A model generated the notes under the pieces. It searched no databases, was not told the origin of the DNA, and saw only the letters and a program-made list of their open reading frames with translations. Shown here piece after piece: positions 23,986 through 37,236 of a stretch of DNA of 64,000 bases. Positions within the stretch are counted from its first letter, which is position 1. Every line of letters begins with the position of its first letter. Location: assembly GCF_047496725.1 (NCBI RefSeq), contig NC_132979.1, positions 2,559,501 through 2,623,500 on the forward strand, given 5' to 3'. The position numbers and the translations under genes are program-made. This DNA is from Anoplolepis gracilipes (taxonomy: Eukaryota > Arthropoda > Insecta > Hymenoptera > Formicidae).

Positions 23986-26900
23986 TTAGATCATGCCGAA
24001 ACCTTCGGTACCCTCGCTGATGGCCAATAACAACGCTCGTTCAAAGTGATCGTAGCATTCGTAGTCAGGTAAGCAAAGTTGGTTGAAGCTGCAAAAATTA
24101 TATTAATAGCAAATTAATGTATCACGTCAGGGTGTTTATACCCTGACGATATTATTAGAACGTACCAGGTATGTGCCGTGGGTAAGTTAGCGAACGTTGG
24201 TGCAGCTGTGATCTGGAAACGCGGACTCAGTTGTTGAAATCCACCGGGTGGCAATTGCGAGCAGCCCGTGGTGAACTGGAGCAACCGCGCCATCTCCTCC
24301 TGCGTAAAATTGCTCACCGCCGTCCAGAACCAGTCGAGCACTCGGAGAAATTCCGGAGAACTTCCGTTAGCTATGTGATGCGCGCGCAAATCCGCCACGC
24401 TGTATTCACCGGTTCCGCATAATAGCAACTGCGAAAGAAAAGTAGAGAGAGAGTCGTCGTTTTTGAGAGACAAATTGTCACCAGCAGTTATTTTACGTAC
24501 CTCCAATTCATTTTCGTCGAATATTCCTAAGAGGTTATCGGGAATCAATTCGTTGAGACCGCGCAAGAAATGATCGACTTCGTTACGAATGGAGCTGGCA
24601 AGCCGGTGCTGAGCGAGTGCGTCCAAATAACGAAGTTTCGTATCATTGGTTACTCGGATCTTGCTACCACCAGGAATTAATTCCGCCACCTGTGCGAGAC
24701 GTAGGAATAATATTAATCATAACTTTCATAGTTGTGCATTAAATTAATTTTTGCGAATCTTTAGATCCAAGTCTCTTTTCTTTATAAATATTATATACAT
24801 ATATTAGGTACTTGTATTTATATATTTTAAAAATATTTAAAAAAAAATTTTTGTTTTATTTTTGTTTTTTATTTCTTTCTATAAATATAGAAGCAATGTT
24901 ACATGGAGTTCTCTCGAATGAGAGTCTGCCGTTACTTTCGCGAAATGAAAACGCTTACCTTCAACAATTGACCGTCCTTATCGTACTCCTCTTCAACAAA
25001 GTATAATTCCATTTCCTCAACATCATTCTCGAGAATGTACTTCACTTTACTTAAATACAAATCAGGATCATCTTGTTCAAAGTACTAGCGTCCATAAAAA
25101 GAAATATACATATTGTTAGTATATATTTTCAAAATTTTTTATAGAGATGAACTCTTTCCCTTAAAATACTGTACCTTGTAATGTACTCTAAGTCCTATAA
25201 TCTGTGCCAGGAATGATCTGGTGAATCGCGCTCGTACTAACTGACGATAGGAGCCGCCGAGCGCCGACTCGTAAAGACACTTGCCTACGATACGTCCAGC
25301 GAACTCGTAGTGCTTCAATTTAAGATGCGGCGGCCGTTTCGGATTTGGATGAACCAATGCCTGCTGCGACTCTCCAAACGACGCGAACAAACCGTTTCCC
25401 ACATCAAACAGCGTGGCGCATATCAATTCGAACCATTCGCGTCGCACGCCACCCCAATCAACGCCTGGCGTGTGAGGTAACAATTGTCAGATATAATTAT
25501 CTGGTTAAATCGATCTTTATAAAATTTCTTAAAACCTAAATATCAAAACCTACCTTGCTCGCCTTGGAAAGTGATTTCAAAATTTCGGCACCAATCGCTC
25601 ACGGAAAATCCTTTAGTGGCTTTCATAGACTTTTAACAAGGAAAATGTAGTCAATGTATATTCTTATATACGCGATGCTCTCATGAAAAGAGTTATCACA
25701 AGCTATATTGATATTTACCGATTCTAAAAGCTTATCGCGCTGCACTTTCATCGACAACTTTTCATGATAATGTTTCTGATGATGCTTGCGAACCTCGTGA
25801 TAGAAAAAGTCTTGTTTATCGGCAAACGTCTCACTACCACCGATATTTTTCAAAAGAAATAAAGTGAATGTGGCGGCTATTATGTCACGGTACAGAGATA
25901 TCAATTCAACGGGTGGTTGACATCCGTCGTCTATCGAGAAAGGGTAATAGCCCTCGTGCTGATTAGTAGAACTTTCAAAATGGAACTAGAAAGCAATTAA
26001 AAAATAAGAAATTACACAAACTCGCGATAAAATTGACAAATTAACGACGCGCATGCACATATGTAATTATATATTTCTAATAATATGTTACATTACCTTA
26101 GTCGAAGGACACAGTCTAAATGTTACGAGTCTTTTGGGAATGAATTTTAATAAATATTCCTTAATCGTAAGTTGTTTAGGCGAGATGAAGCAGAAGACTT
26201 TTTTTGGTTTGGAAAACCTCTCTCCTTGCATGCCCAGGAGCTTCGCGACGTAACAAATATCGGGATCCTTGGACGCTACGTTATTATGCACCATTCTCGC
26301 GACGGAACCTAATAATGAATAAGAGAAGCGATATACACGAGCTTTTATACTATCAATCAAGTAGGAAAATGTCCAATGTAAAAGAGACATTATTTTTCAC
26401 GTACTTTCGAGCACAATGATATCAAAGTCTCCGTTGTGCAACTGCAATCCCGCTAAACTGACAGTCGCATGATAACATCCGCCTTTCGGAAAGCTTACTT
26501 TCAAACGAATTCTTTGATTTGGAGAATCGTAGTCGAGTTGAATACTGCAGTCTACCATCGAGCCTTTATCTCCTATACTACCGATCTACGATGAACGCAG
26601 ACGTGAATAATTAGATAATGATAGTTGAGAATTTTTTACTCTCGCAATGTATTTTACCTGAGTAATATTAACATTATAGCCTTCAGTAGGTTGATCCCTG
26701 AGCCCAAATATGCACAGATTGTCATATTCGTCGCGTGGTTCTATTGTCATCGAATGTGCTATTCCGGCTGTACAAACGACTGTAGAACTTTGTCGTACGA
26801 AGACCGTCTTATTTGGATCCGGAGGGCCTACATTAAAGTATATATTTCACGATATAATTTTACAAATTCTTCGATCAACAAATTTTGAATCAATTTTTAT

Positions 26901-29900
26901 CAAATAAAAATATCGAGAAATAATTGTATTTTATTTACTGCCAATTTTCAATTTCGAATCTTAAAGACCTATTCTAGCTTATAAACCTGCAAATCTATTA
27001 ATGTATAAAGATTAAATAAAAAAAAAAAAAAAAAAAAAAATAAATAAATAAAGTTTCGCTTAAATTTTTAAATTTAATTTCTGAAAACGAATCCTCGATC
27101 ACATAATTTAAAAACCATGTATATTTTTGTTTACAGTTATTAAAGTGATTGTAAGGTACTTTTGTCGCATTGTTCATGTGTAATGTATTAGATTCGTATC
27201 GACTTTATTTTACATGTATCAAGCGTACGTACCAGGAAGGAAATTCTTAAGAAACGGGCTGCCATGAACATGACACGATCCGATAAGTACAGCTATTCGA
27301 TATTGTCCCGCATGGCGGACAGTAAACTTGACTACTGCAGTATTCGCAGCTAAAGGGTCGGTGCCTCCCAGTTCTATTAACGTAGCCACCCTACGCGTAT
27401 CTTCCGTCACCTCCACGATCAAGTTATCCTTGTCGCATATCGGATACGGCTGACCGTTGCGCTGATAAAACTGCAAATAAATATTTTTACGCATGTAATC
27501 TACATACATATAATTAGCAGCCAAAATATATGACGAATCAGAACGTCATTTTTGCTACTGCTAATTACGCATGATTTATTTCATTGAATTATAGTTTTGA
27601 AATCTAGATTGTTGTATTCAACTTTTTCAACACTTGGAACCTCGTAACATTATATTTTTACAGTGGTGCGTTAAAATAATTGTTTTTCTATGAATGCGCT
27701 TTACGTTTCACGCGGATTCTTTTGAATGTAAATATCCGCGGTGACAGTCACTTTACTCACTTTTACCGTAAAAGTCATCGTTTCACCGACCAGCTGAGGC
27801 TCTTCCCACTCGAAATGAACGCGGCAGTTACTCGGTAATAAATATTTTCCTGTGACGTACTGCAGAAGAGAATGTTTCGCTTCGGGTGCCAGAGCGGGCT
27901 GCGTCATAGCAGCCAGGGTAACCAGCCCTGCCACCGACACGGAAACTACGAGCATACCGCCTGGCGAGTATATAAGTTATTTGTTAGTTTTACACGTTCA
28001 ATCAATGGTCTCTTCTTTCAAACGTGTATAAAAAGTTCAAAGAGAAAAGAGAATTAACAAACAGTAATGACATATTGAATATAAAGAGAAAACTGAATCT
28101 GTTTTATTGCTTTCTCTTTAAGCGTATACTATTTTAATTTTTGATATTGAACATCGGTAATTAATAATAATTTTTATAGCAAGTGTTTAATTATTTGTTA
28201 ATTTATTATTACTATTATTTTTCCGGTAATAAGATTTTTGTGTGTTTTATATTTTATGCCGCGTAAAGATAGTACAAGAATCATTTCCGTTAAAATTGCA
28301 GTTTTTCAAACTGTTACTATTGTGGCAGATCCACGAGGCATACGACAATGAATTCCCGTTCCGGAGGAAGGATTTCGTTTCACCAAAATAGAGAGAAAAT
28401 AGTGCTACATAAACTCGTACCCCATGTCCAAGCGTCCTGATGTTGGCTGTTCTTCACAACGGCACTCCACAGATCCGCTTTTAGAGTTTCTAAATCTTCC
28501 TTTGAAGTAGGCAACGTCTGCCTGGCCTGGATCCACCGCGGTAGATCCTTGCCAAGGGCTGCTCGTGCCGCATTGTCCTCCACCCAGTACACATCCTCCA
28601 GGGACATCACCTCCATCTGCATCAACCTGACAAAGTACATCTTCAAAGTATACGCTCGAAATACACCTGATGAAGCATACCTTTGCAGGCCTCCTAGAGA
28701 AAGCCCGTTTATTTTAGCGAATAAGAAACGAACTAGGAAGAAAAGATTGTATGGTAAGGAAAATTTGATGTAACATTCCAATGTAATTCAGAATTTGTTA
28801 ATTTATCATGAATGATTGAGGTAAACTGTATTATTTAGATTTTTCTGCAGTGTTATAATAAAATCTAAATTATTCATACATATAAATTGTATTATATTAT
28901 ACATTTAAATTTGTATCATTAAACTTATTCGATAATTAAAAAAAAAAAAAAAAAAAAAAACAGTTTCTTAAATAAGTTCTGTTAATTATTGCGTTATAAT
29001 TGTATTATTAAGCTTAATTTTATCTGACTTTTTATACTTGTCCAAATTTCACTTACTTTTGATAATAATTGTGTAGGCCATGATCTGTCAACCATTGACG
29101 TAGCACCAGCCTCTGCTGCAGCAGACGCGCGGCGCGTTGTAGACGTTCTTCATCCTGAGCCGGAAGCTCGGGAAGCGCATCGACCTCACCGCAACTCGCG
29201 AGGGTCGAAATGCCTGTTAAAAAGAGGAAAATTTCACATTTTTTTGATACAAATATATGCGATTAATTTGATACTAAAAAAAAAAAAAAAAAAAACGAGA
29301 CGATAATTCGGACATCAAAAATGAGAAAATACAATTTCGATCATTTTTAAATTCGCATATACAGGGTGTCCGATAAAGATTGAATCAACGCTCGTGAGCA
29401 AGTAGAACGCATTAAACTGAACATAAAAGTCCTTTACCGTTTTGCGATTTTCCCAATAATTATTGAGAAATTAATTAAAAAATATCGACCAATTCGTGCA
29501 AGTATTAACACGTGGCGAGAAAAACCAGCCTGCTGTCATGCGGTTGCTAGTCGCACGCATAGCAACCATGTAACAGTGTGCTGTCTTTTTGTAGAGCGCT
29601 AATATATTGGCGCGAATTGGTCAATATTTTTTAAATTAATTTCTCAATAATTATTGTGAAAAACCCAAAATGGTAAAGAACTTTTCTGTTCAGTTTAATG
29701 CGCTCTACCTGCTCACGAACATTGATTCAATCTTTACCAGACACCCTGTATATCTTGAATCTTCTTTCAAAAAGAGATAAAAAATATTTTTTTGTTATAA
29801 GACACATTATACATAGTTTTACATCATATTTTTCATAATCCTTGTATGAAATATAAATACATATATGCAGTTTTACATTATATTTTTTACAATTTTTGTA

Positions 29901-32570
29901 TGAAATATAAATAAGTAGGATTCAAATTACAAATTATGCTCTAATGCTTCTTCGTTTTTTCTGAGATGAAATATGTAGATTTTTTTTATGGCGTCCTCTG
30001 TTAGATAACAATGCATTTTTAATTAATGATGTTTCTGTGCGAAATCAGTGCGAAATGGCATCCGAGATATTCGTGTACCGATAGCTCGGTATCATTGACA
30101 GAGGGAACGGGAAGTGTCGGCTGCGATAATTTGCGTTACTTCACTTCGTTCGCATCCGTTTTCGGTGGAATAGAATCAGTCGTAAAACCGATCAGAACCG
30201 GGTAGAATGTGTCGCTACATCTTGTTTCTCGTTCTTAGCTGCATCGCGTTCACGGATGTCGCAATCGCGTTATGTATCTCCAGCAAATACGAAAATGGTG
30301 AGACTATACATGATATTTGATGAGAACACACTCTAATACTTTCGTCTATTTTACAAAAAAAAAAATTTCCTTCTCTCTTTTTCTCTTCTATTTTGTAATT
30401 TAATTGTGTAACGTGTATCATTTACGTTAAAAACCTATTCATTTTTTAATTTCGTTTTTTTTTTTTTTTTTTGTGAATTGCATAAAATATCATGTAAAGT
30501 GTGAAATCGCAACAATTGTCGCGGTTAACTAATCTCGTTTTGGTATTAAACAATTTAATTATTCGTAGGATCACTCGAGCGTGTAACATGCTCCAATCTG
30601 ACCGACTTAAATACCGCTATAAATTACGGCGGGCCGCTCGTAACCGACATGATGATTTTTCAATCGCAAATAGAAAATATTCCCGATCTATCGTTCCTGA
30701 GATATAGTAAAAGCCTAGTATCTTTGAATATGTATGACTGCGGTATCAGAGACATATCCGGCTCTGCCTTTAACAATTTGTCACGCATGAAGAAGCTCGG
30801 CCTGTCGTACAATAAAATTACATCGGTGAAAAATCAGTGGTTCATCGATCTAATATATCTGGAGCAACTGGATCTCTCGCATAATCAGATCTCGTCGATC
30901 GAGTCTGGAGCCTTCGAGAAATTGCGGGGCCTCAAAAGGCTCGATGTCAGAGAGAATCGTTTCACGTGCTTGGAACCGGCCCAGCTCGCACCCATGGCAG
31001 GCATCGACTCGATTCGCTTCTCCGGAAATCCCTTCACCTTCCGGTGCCGTGGCACGGTGAGCGTTGCACTTTTCCTCGTCGAAACAAACAGTCGACCGTG
31101 TACTCGAGCATCATAGCGGAATAAGCGCGATGACTTTTATAATTTGCTGTCAAACTCAGATTTTTCTCAAGAATATTTGCGTAATAGGATATGATGGTCG
31201 TAAGGAAAAGATGGCCATAGGCTGTAATTTTTTCAATAATTCGTTACATAATGCGCTTTTTTACTCATTATCAAAGATAATCGATATTTACAGTAGTTTA
31301 TGCGCATACATTGTTCGAAATAACGATATTGTGAATCTTATATCATATTTTGACTACCTGCAAAGTTTTTCATTTGTCCACTAAAAACTGTTATAACGTC
31401 GAATAAATGACAGTTAAGCTATCATAATCGACGTTAGACATATTATAAAGATATGTAAATTGTTATATGACCTATAATTTTTATTTTAGTTTTCACTATT
31501 TTTTTATAAATATTATGGTCACCTTTTCCTTAAAAGTTGGGTAAGATGGCCAATGCTTACGTTGTACTATTTTGATAATATAAAATTTCTATTAAATATT
31601 TTTCTTTTAATTTAAGCTTCAGTGAAGATAATATGTCAAACACATAAAAAAAAAATAACAAAAATAAAAGTATGTTTTTTGCATTTTAAAAAACTATGGC
31701 CATCTTACCCGAGTTTATCCTATAACGTTGAAAGAAAAATAAAGGAAGATATTTCAATCTATCGCTATTCGCGTACAAATATCTAACCGGATGTTGACAC
31801 TTTGTACCGACGCTCGCGTTATCAATGATGGTTTCATCGTAACAAAGGAAATCGGTAGTGACTTTGAATCTAATCTCTCTTCTGTTACAGTTGACGTTGT
31901 GGTTACGAGACATGGGCATAAGTTACAAAACTGAGGAACGCGGGGAGGAAAACTGGTTGGACAGTATATTATGGCTCTGCGCCGCGGACGACGGCAAGGT
32001 AGCCGACTCCGAAGTCTTGATGAAGGAATGCGTTATCCTGAATCTATTCAATCAACTTCGCACGGGTCTAACCACGGCCGAGTCCTTCCCCTTATCCATT
32101 CCGCAGGAGTGTATATATGCGAGAAACGCACTCACGACATGCGTCGCTACAGATCGCAGACATAGCAGGGAGGTTGTCACTAACGGACACGTCGTAAGAA
32201 AACTGTTACGACAGTTGTGGGAATCGAAATCAACCGTATAACGCGCACAGCAGACACAAATTATAAATTTAAAAACAAATAATGTTGCCATAAAATATAC
32301 TTTACGATCATTCTTTAGACGTTAATATTTTTCATAATTTTTAATGCCAGTTTTCCGCATCTTTAACGAAATGTTTTCTCTCTGTTTGACAGCCAAACTA
32401 GAAGAAATATCTTTATTTTAGAGATTATTGATTTTTCTCGACAACTTTCGTCATGCATAATATCGTATATTGGTCTATTCTGTTTTATGTAAAATAAATG
32501 TTCGTTTCTTCTCTGACTTTACTCTAGATGTATTATTATATTTTTCATATCCAAGTAGATATTTTTTCAG

Positions 32571-32601
<31 letters not shown>

Positions 32602-34245
32602 AAACATATGGATTGTTTTTCATAACAATTAGCCATTAAAAACGTCACTGCTTCACGCGAATGTTTATTGGCTGAAAGATTATTAATTATTATAAAAGAT
32701 GCTTGAAAAAGTGTGTAATTAGTGGAAAGTGAACATGGAATGGAATGTACAAAGAGATGAATTTGTAAATATATCAGAGGATAATTGCGCGGAATGAGAG
32801 AATTAATTCGCTGCACCATCTATACGCGCAGATATGAGATATTTATAGCGTACATACGTCAGTGCAAATTACGCAATACGGTGTGAAATGGTTTAGGCCC
32901 GGTGACCTCTCGAGACTCGAGATTCGCATCAGACATTCGTCCTCGCAGAGCAGTTACTCACCGGAGGATGCGCTCCCGCTGGGCCGCAACGACATGCCGA
33001 TGGATGATATCTCGCCGGCGAGGAAATCTTTGTTTTCGCGTTGTCCATTTCGGCGACCCGGATTTTTGTCTGGCATAATTCCTCTCTCTTTCTCTATCTA
33101 TCGGGGCTCTCTCTTTCGTCCACCTGCCTTGTCGTCCGTCACCTTAACGGCTACGGCGCGTTTCGCTCACCGTTGTCGCCCCGACGTCGCCGTCGGTTCC
33201 CGCATCTCTTCGAAAGATTACGTTAATCGTTCATTCGAGGCATACACTACTTCTTCTCTGTATATACTTGGGGGTGCGCCAAACGCGGATGTGCAGCGAT
33301 AAGGTTGCAGTGACTCTGACAATGCGCCCGACTAGACTCGCGTCCTCCCGGAAACGATTCGATTCGTTCCATTTTACTTTACCGGAATTGCGCGATGCCG
33401 AGCAAGTTGGACAGTGTTTCGGAGACACACTGAAGAACGAGTACGATAATATGGCGAGATAACGAGAATCAGCTTGTCAAAACGACCAGTTTCTCCGACA
33501 ATTGTGCTAGAATTATGGACGTTACGTGATTCACCGTCCTAATTAATCCTCGAATACACATGTGTACACAAGCTGAATTTAATTGCACGACGAAAAAGCT
33601 TCCCGACTTGATATAAATTATGTATTCTTTTTTACATGCCTTTTAAAATAAGTGGCTCGGTCAGAGTGTTGTCTTAATTAAAAATTAATATTTATCTTAT
33701 TGTTGCTGTGTAAAATTCTAACGCGTGATTCATGATGTTAGAAAAAAGTATAACATAAACTCGGTACAACTCATCTGAGAATTAGACCGTAAACAAGCAT
33801 CATTAATTATTTCAATTATGTACGCGCCGCCCTTGTACGACATGTAAAGTACTGAAATTTTATCGCGAGAACGTGCACAAAGATGCAGCGTGCATTTTTA
33901 CGAAACAAAAAAAAATAAAACAGGAGGGAGATCGGCGAAGCTTAATCTACGTCGGTGAAGACAAAGGGCGTTTATGCTTTTGCCGAGAATTAATTCAACG
34001 ATGGAAAACATTAATCACCCTTTCGCGCTGAACAATGGCCGCCCCCTCGGAATACTTGCGAACGAAAGAATAGACGGGGTAGAGCGCAATTAATTTCAAT
34101 TATTCGTGGCAATTCGCGAATGCAGGTGAAAGCAAATAGAAGTGCGTAGGCGGTTGCAATCGAGACAAAGCCAATGAAGTAGAGGATGGATGAACATTAA
34201 TTAGCAATTTATAAATCAATAACTGAGGAGATTGATTTTACATTC

Positions 34246-34294
<49 letters not shown>

Positions 34295-35687
34295 AGAGAG
34301 GGAAAGAGAAAGATGAAAAAGGGATAAAATATAAATAAATTTATACGAAATTACTTTATTCGCGAGTTTTGTGAAATAAAAAACAACAAGTTGTATGTAA
34401 AATCATTGTAATCGTTCACCGCTCAAATCTTACAATGATAAATTACATTGGACAGGATATTATACAGAGTGATAAATACACCGTGTTAAATAGATACATA
34501 TTATATTCGAAGAAGGATAGACATTAGCGCCGTAGCTATGATATAATCTGCTTAAAAGCACGTATAATTCACTCTGTACACCATCCTAGGTTTTTAATTA
34601 ACGGATCATTGTAATCCCGCGGAATGGCGTGAATTCATGACACAAGAACAATCGACGGAATAGCGGCCGAGAGAGCGAATGTCCGAACTTTACGAAAATT
34701 TAAATCCTTAAAGTTTCATCGTTTAATTTTGAAAGTCGACTGCGTGTCGTGTAAAAAAGTTTTAACTTAACGCAACACCCGCGCTGTTTTTACAGATCCG
34801 TCGCTTCTTTCTTCTCATTTCTATACACGTACAGTAAAATTGCGATTGAAAATTTTATTCCATTTAACGTTATTATGTTTTAAACTAAATCAATGATAAA
34901 CCGGAAGAAACTGAAATATAAATTTTATTTATATACAATATATTAATGCATATCAATTAATGATTGCATATTCAATAATTTACAAATACAATACAATTTG
35001 TTATTATTTTGTACAAATAATTGAACTGTGCGTTTAAATGCATTCAATAGATTGTAAAATACGCGAGAAGCCTCAAGAATCAAAGGGAAAAGATTACATT
35101 TTGACTATCGTATCGGAAATAATTGACTGATATCGTACTAAATCCAAACGCATTAAACATATTAACCTAATAAACATAATATAAGCAATATAAGCATCGC
35201 GATAGCACGAAAATGTCCGGTTCAATCACGATGCAGATACATTAGTACAAATTAAGCGAATTTTCGAAAAGGGGTCGAGAGTACACTCGTGGTCAAAGCG
35301 AGATATCGCAAATCCCGCATTTTTTGCATCCCACATTCCATTTTTCGTGAAAAATTTATCGTTTAATATTAGTTCACAGAAACAACCACAAAAATGGTAT
35401 AAATAAATAAAAATACAAAACAACACATAACAAGTATGTATATGCATGTATTACGTATATATGTATTTAAATAATCTTGTTATTATATATTATTATAATA
35501 TTGTACACGGAGAAAGAATTATATTAAAAATTACTATGGTATGTAGTAGCTATGTAAAGTTGTTAAAATTACGTCAATTTTTGACATGGCATTTTAACTT
35601 GGAATAATCCTAATGGTCCACAGTCACTACATATCATAGTAATTTTTAATATAAAATTTTCTCTGTATATATACAACGTATATATAA

Positions 35688-35761
<74 letters not shown>

Positions 35762-37177
35762 GTGCACACATAAGACGTATACTTTCTTCGAGCGTTTCTC
35801 TTCGAGACTGAATCGAATTTCTGAGCGTTTACCATCGCTATATTTAATACACATTTTATCGATTCTGACAAGATGATGGATGTTTTATGATAATATATAG
35901 CGGTACGTATATTCCATTTGAAAAATGGGATTTTATCGATTTCCGATATTTGTACAATACGATCCAGCGCATGTTTAATCATACAAGGTATACATCAGAT
36001 CGTCGTAATAGCTGTGTAGGTGATATTAATATGGCGTTACATGTGCTGGCGTTAAATTTAATTGCTACAAGCGGATTGTCAAGATTAATCAAACGCGATT
36101 TGAAAAATGCGTAACGCGTGCACGTCGTTCTTTCGTATAATTAAAATTCCTAGAGAAAAATGTAATTATAAATGCAATTTCGTAGAGTTAGCGACTTGTG
36201 AAAAGTAAGTTTAAAGGTGACATAAAGCTTTCGAGCTGCCACGTCAATGTCTGTTGGCAATAAATACTGATCCTTGAAACACTTACAAGTATCTACAATA
36301 TAATATGTATAAGATTGTAACTACAATGTCGAACGGCACGTTAAACGTTTAATACGGCGTAATTCGTTCATAGATGTAAAAATATTGCAAAAACTCCTTG
36401 AAACTCCTTTTGTTTTCTCGAGGCAAAATGACGAAATTTCGAATTATTCAGATACTCGTTACCGAGATGTAAGTGAATTTCCCTCGTAAAACTGTAGCAG
36501 GCTATAAAAGCAGTCCGACAGTATCGGTTGTAAAGCTGAAGATTTTATATTTCTTACGGGGAATATGATCGCGCGATTTCGAGCATTGATCGGTTCTTTT
36601 TCTTTTAAACAACGTGATATTTCAAGCGTTAATCTTTATTCGTAACAAATTGCCTGTTGACTACGCTAAAATTCGTAATCTGCTTTATCAGATGGCATAA
36701 TAAGACTGTAATCCGCGTCGTTGAAAGACTTCGATTACATATATAACAGAATAATAAGAGAAGCATGCGCGCCTTATTAAAAGTACGGTTCCGTTGTTCC
36801 AATTTCGATGATCCGACAAGTTGTCAAAGGGAACGTGATAAGAGGAGACTTAACAATTGAATGGAAAAAGCTAGGGAAAATATACTACGCGTCAAATAAG
36901 CGTCGCGAAGATTCAACCATGTTTCCTTCATATTTTTCGCCAAGCTCTCCGCTCAACCGCATCTCGCTCACACTTTTCAATCGACAAGGGCCTCTCTCGT
37001 ATTTTTCACGGACGAGCGCGGAAAAGAATGTTAATAATTATTAATCTTAATAACTCTCGAATAAAGGGAGAGGCCACGTGGGGGCAAACTCTTGATTCTT
37101 CCGACGTTAGGTAGGTCGGCACTTTGCGCTAACGATCCTTTGGCGGAGCGACGGGAGAGGAAAACCGGGGCGTTATA

Positions 37178-37236
<59 letters not shown>

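Noticed and set aside
28627..28781. Upstream extension of AREL1 exon 3 as an ATG-initiated ORF
   Set aside because: The acceptor at 28626 joins exon 2 in phase and gives the continuous SAM-like sequence, so the upstream part is intron.
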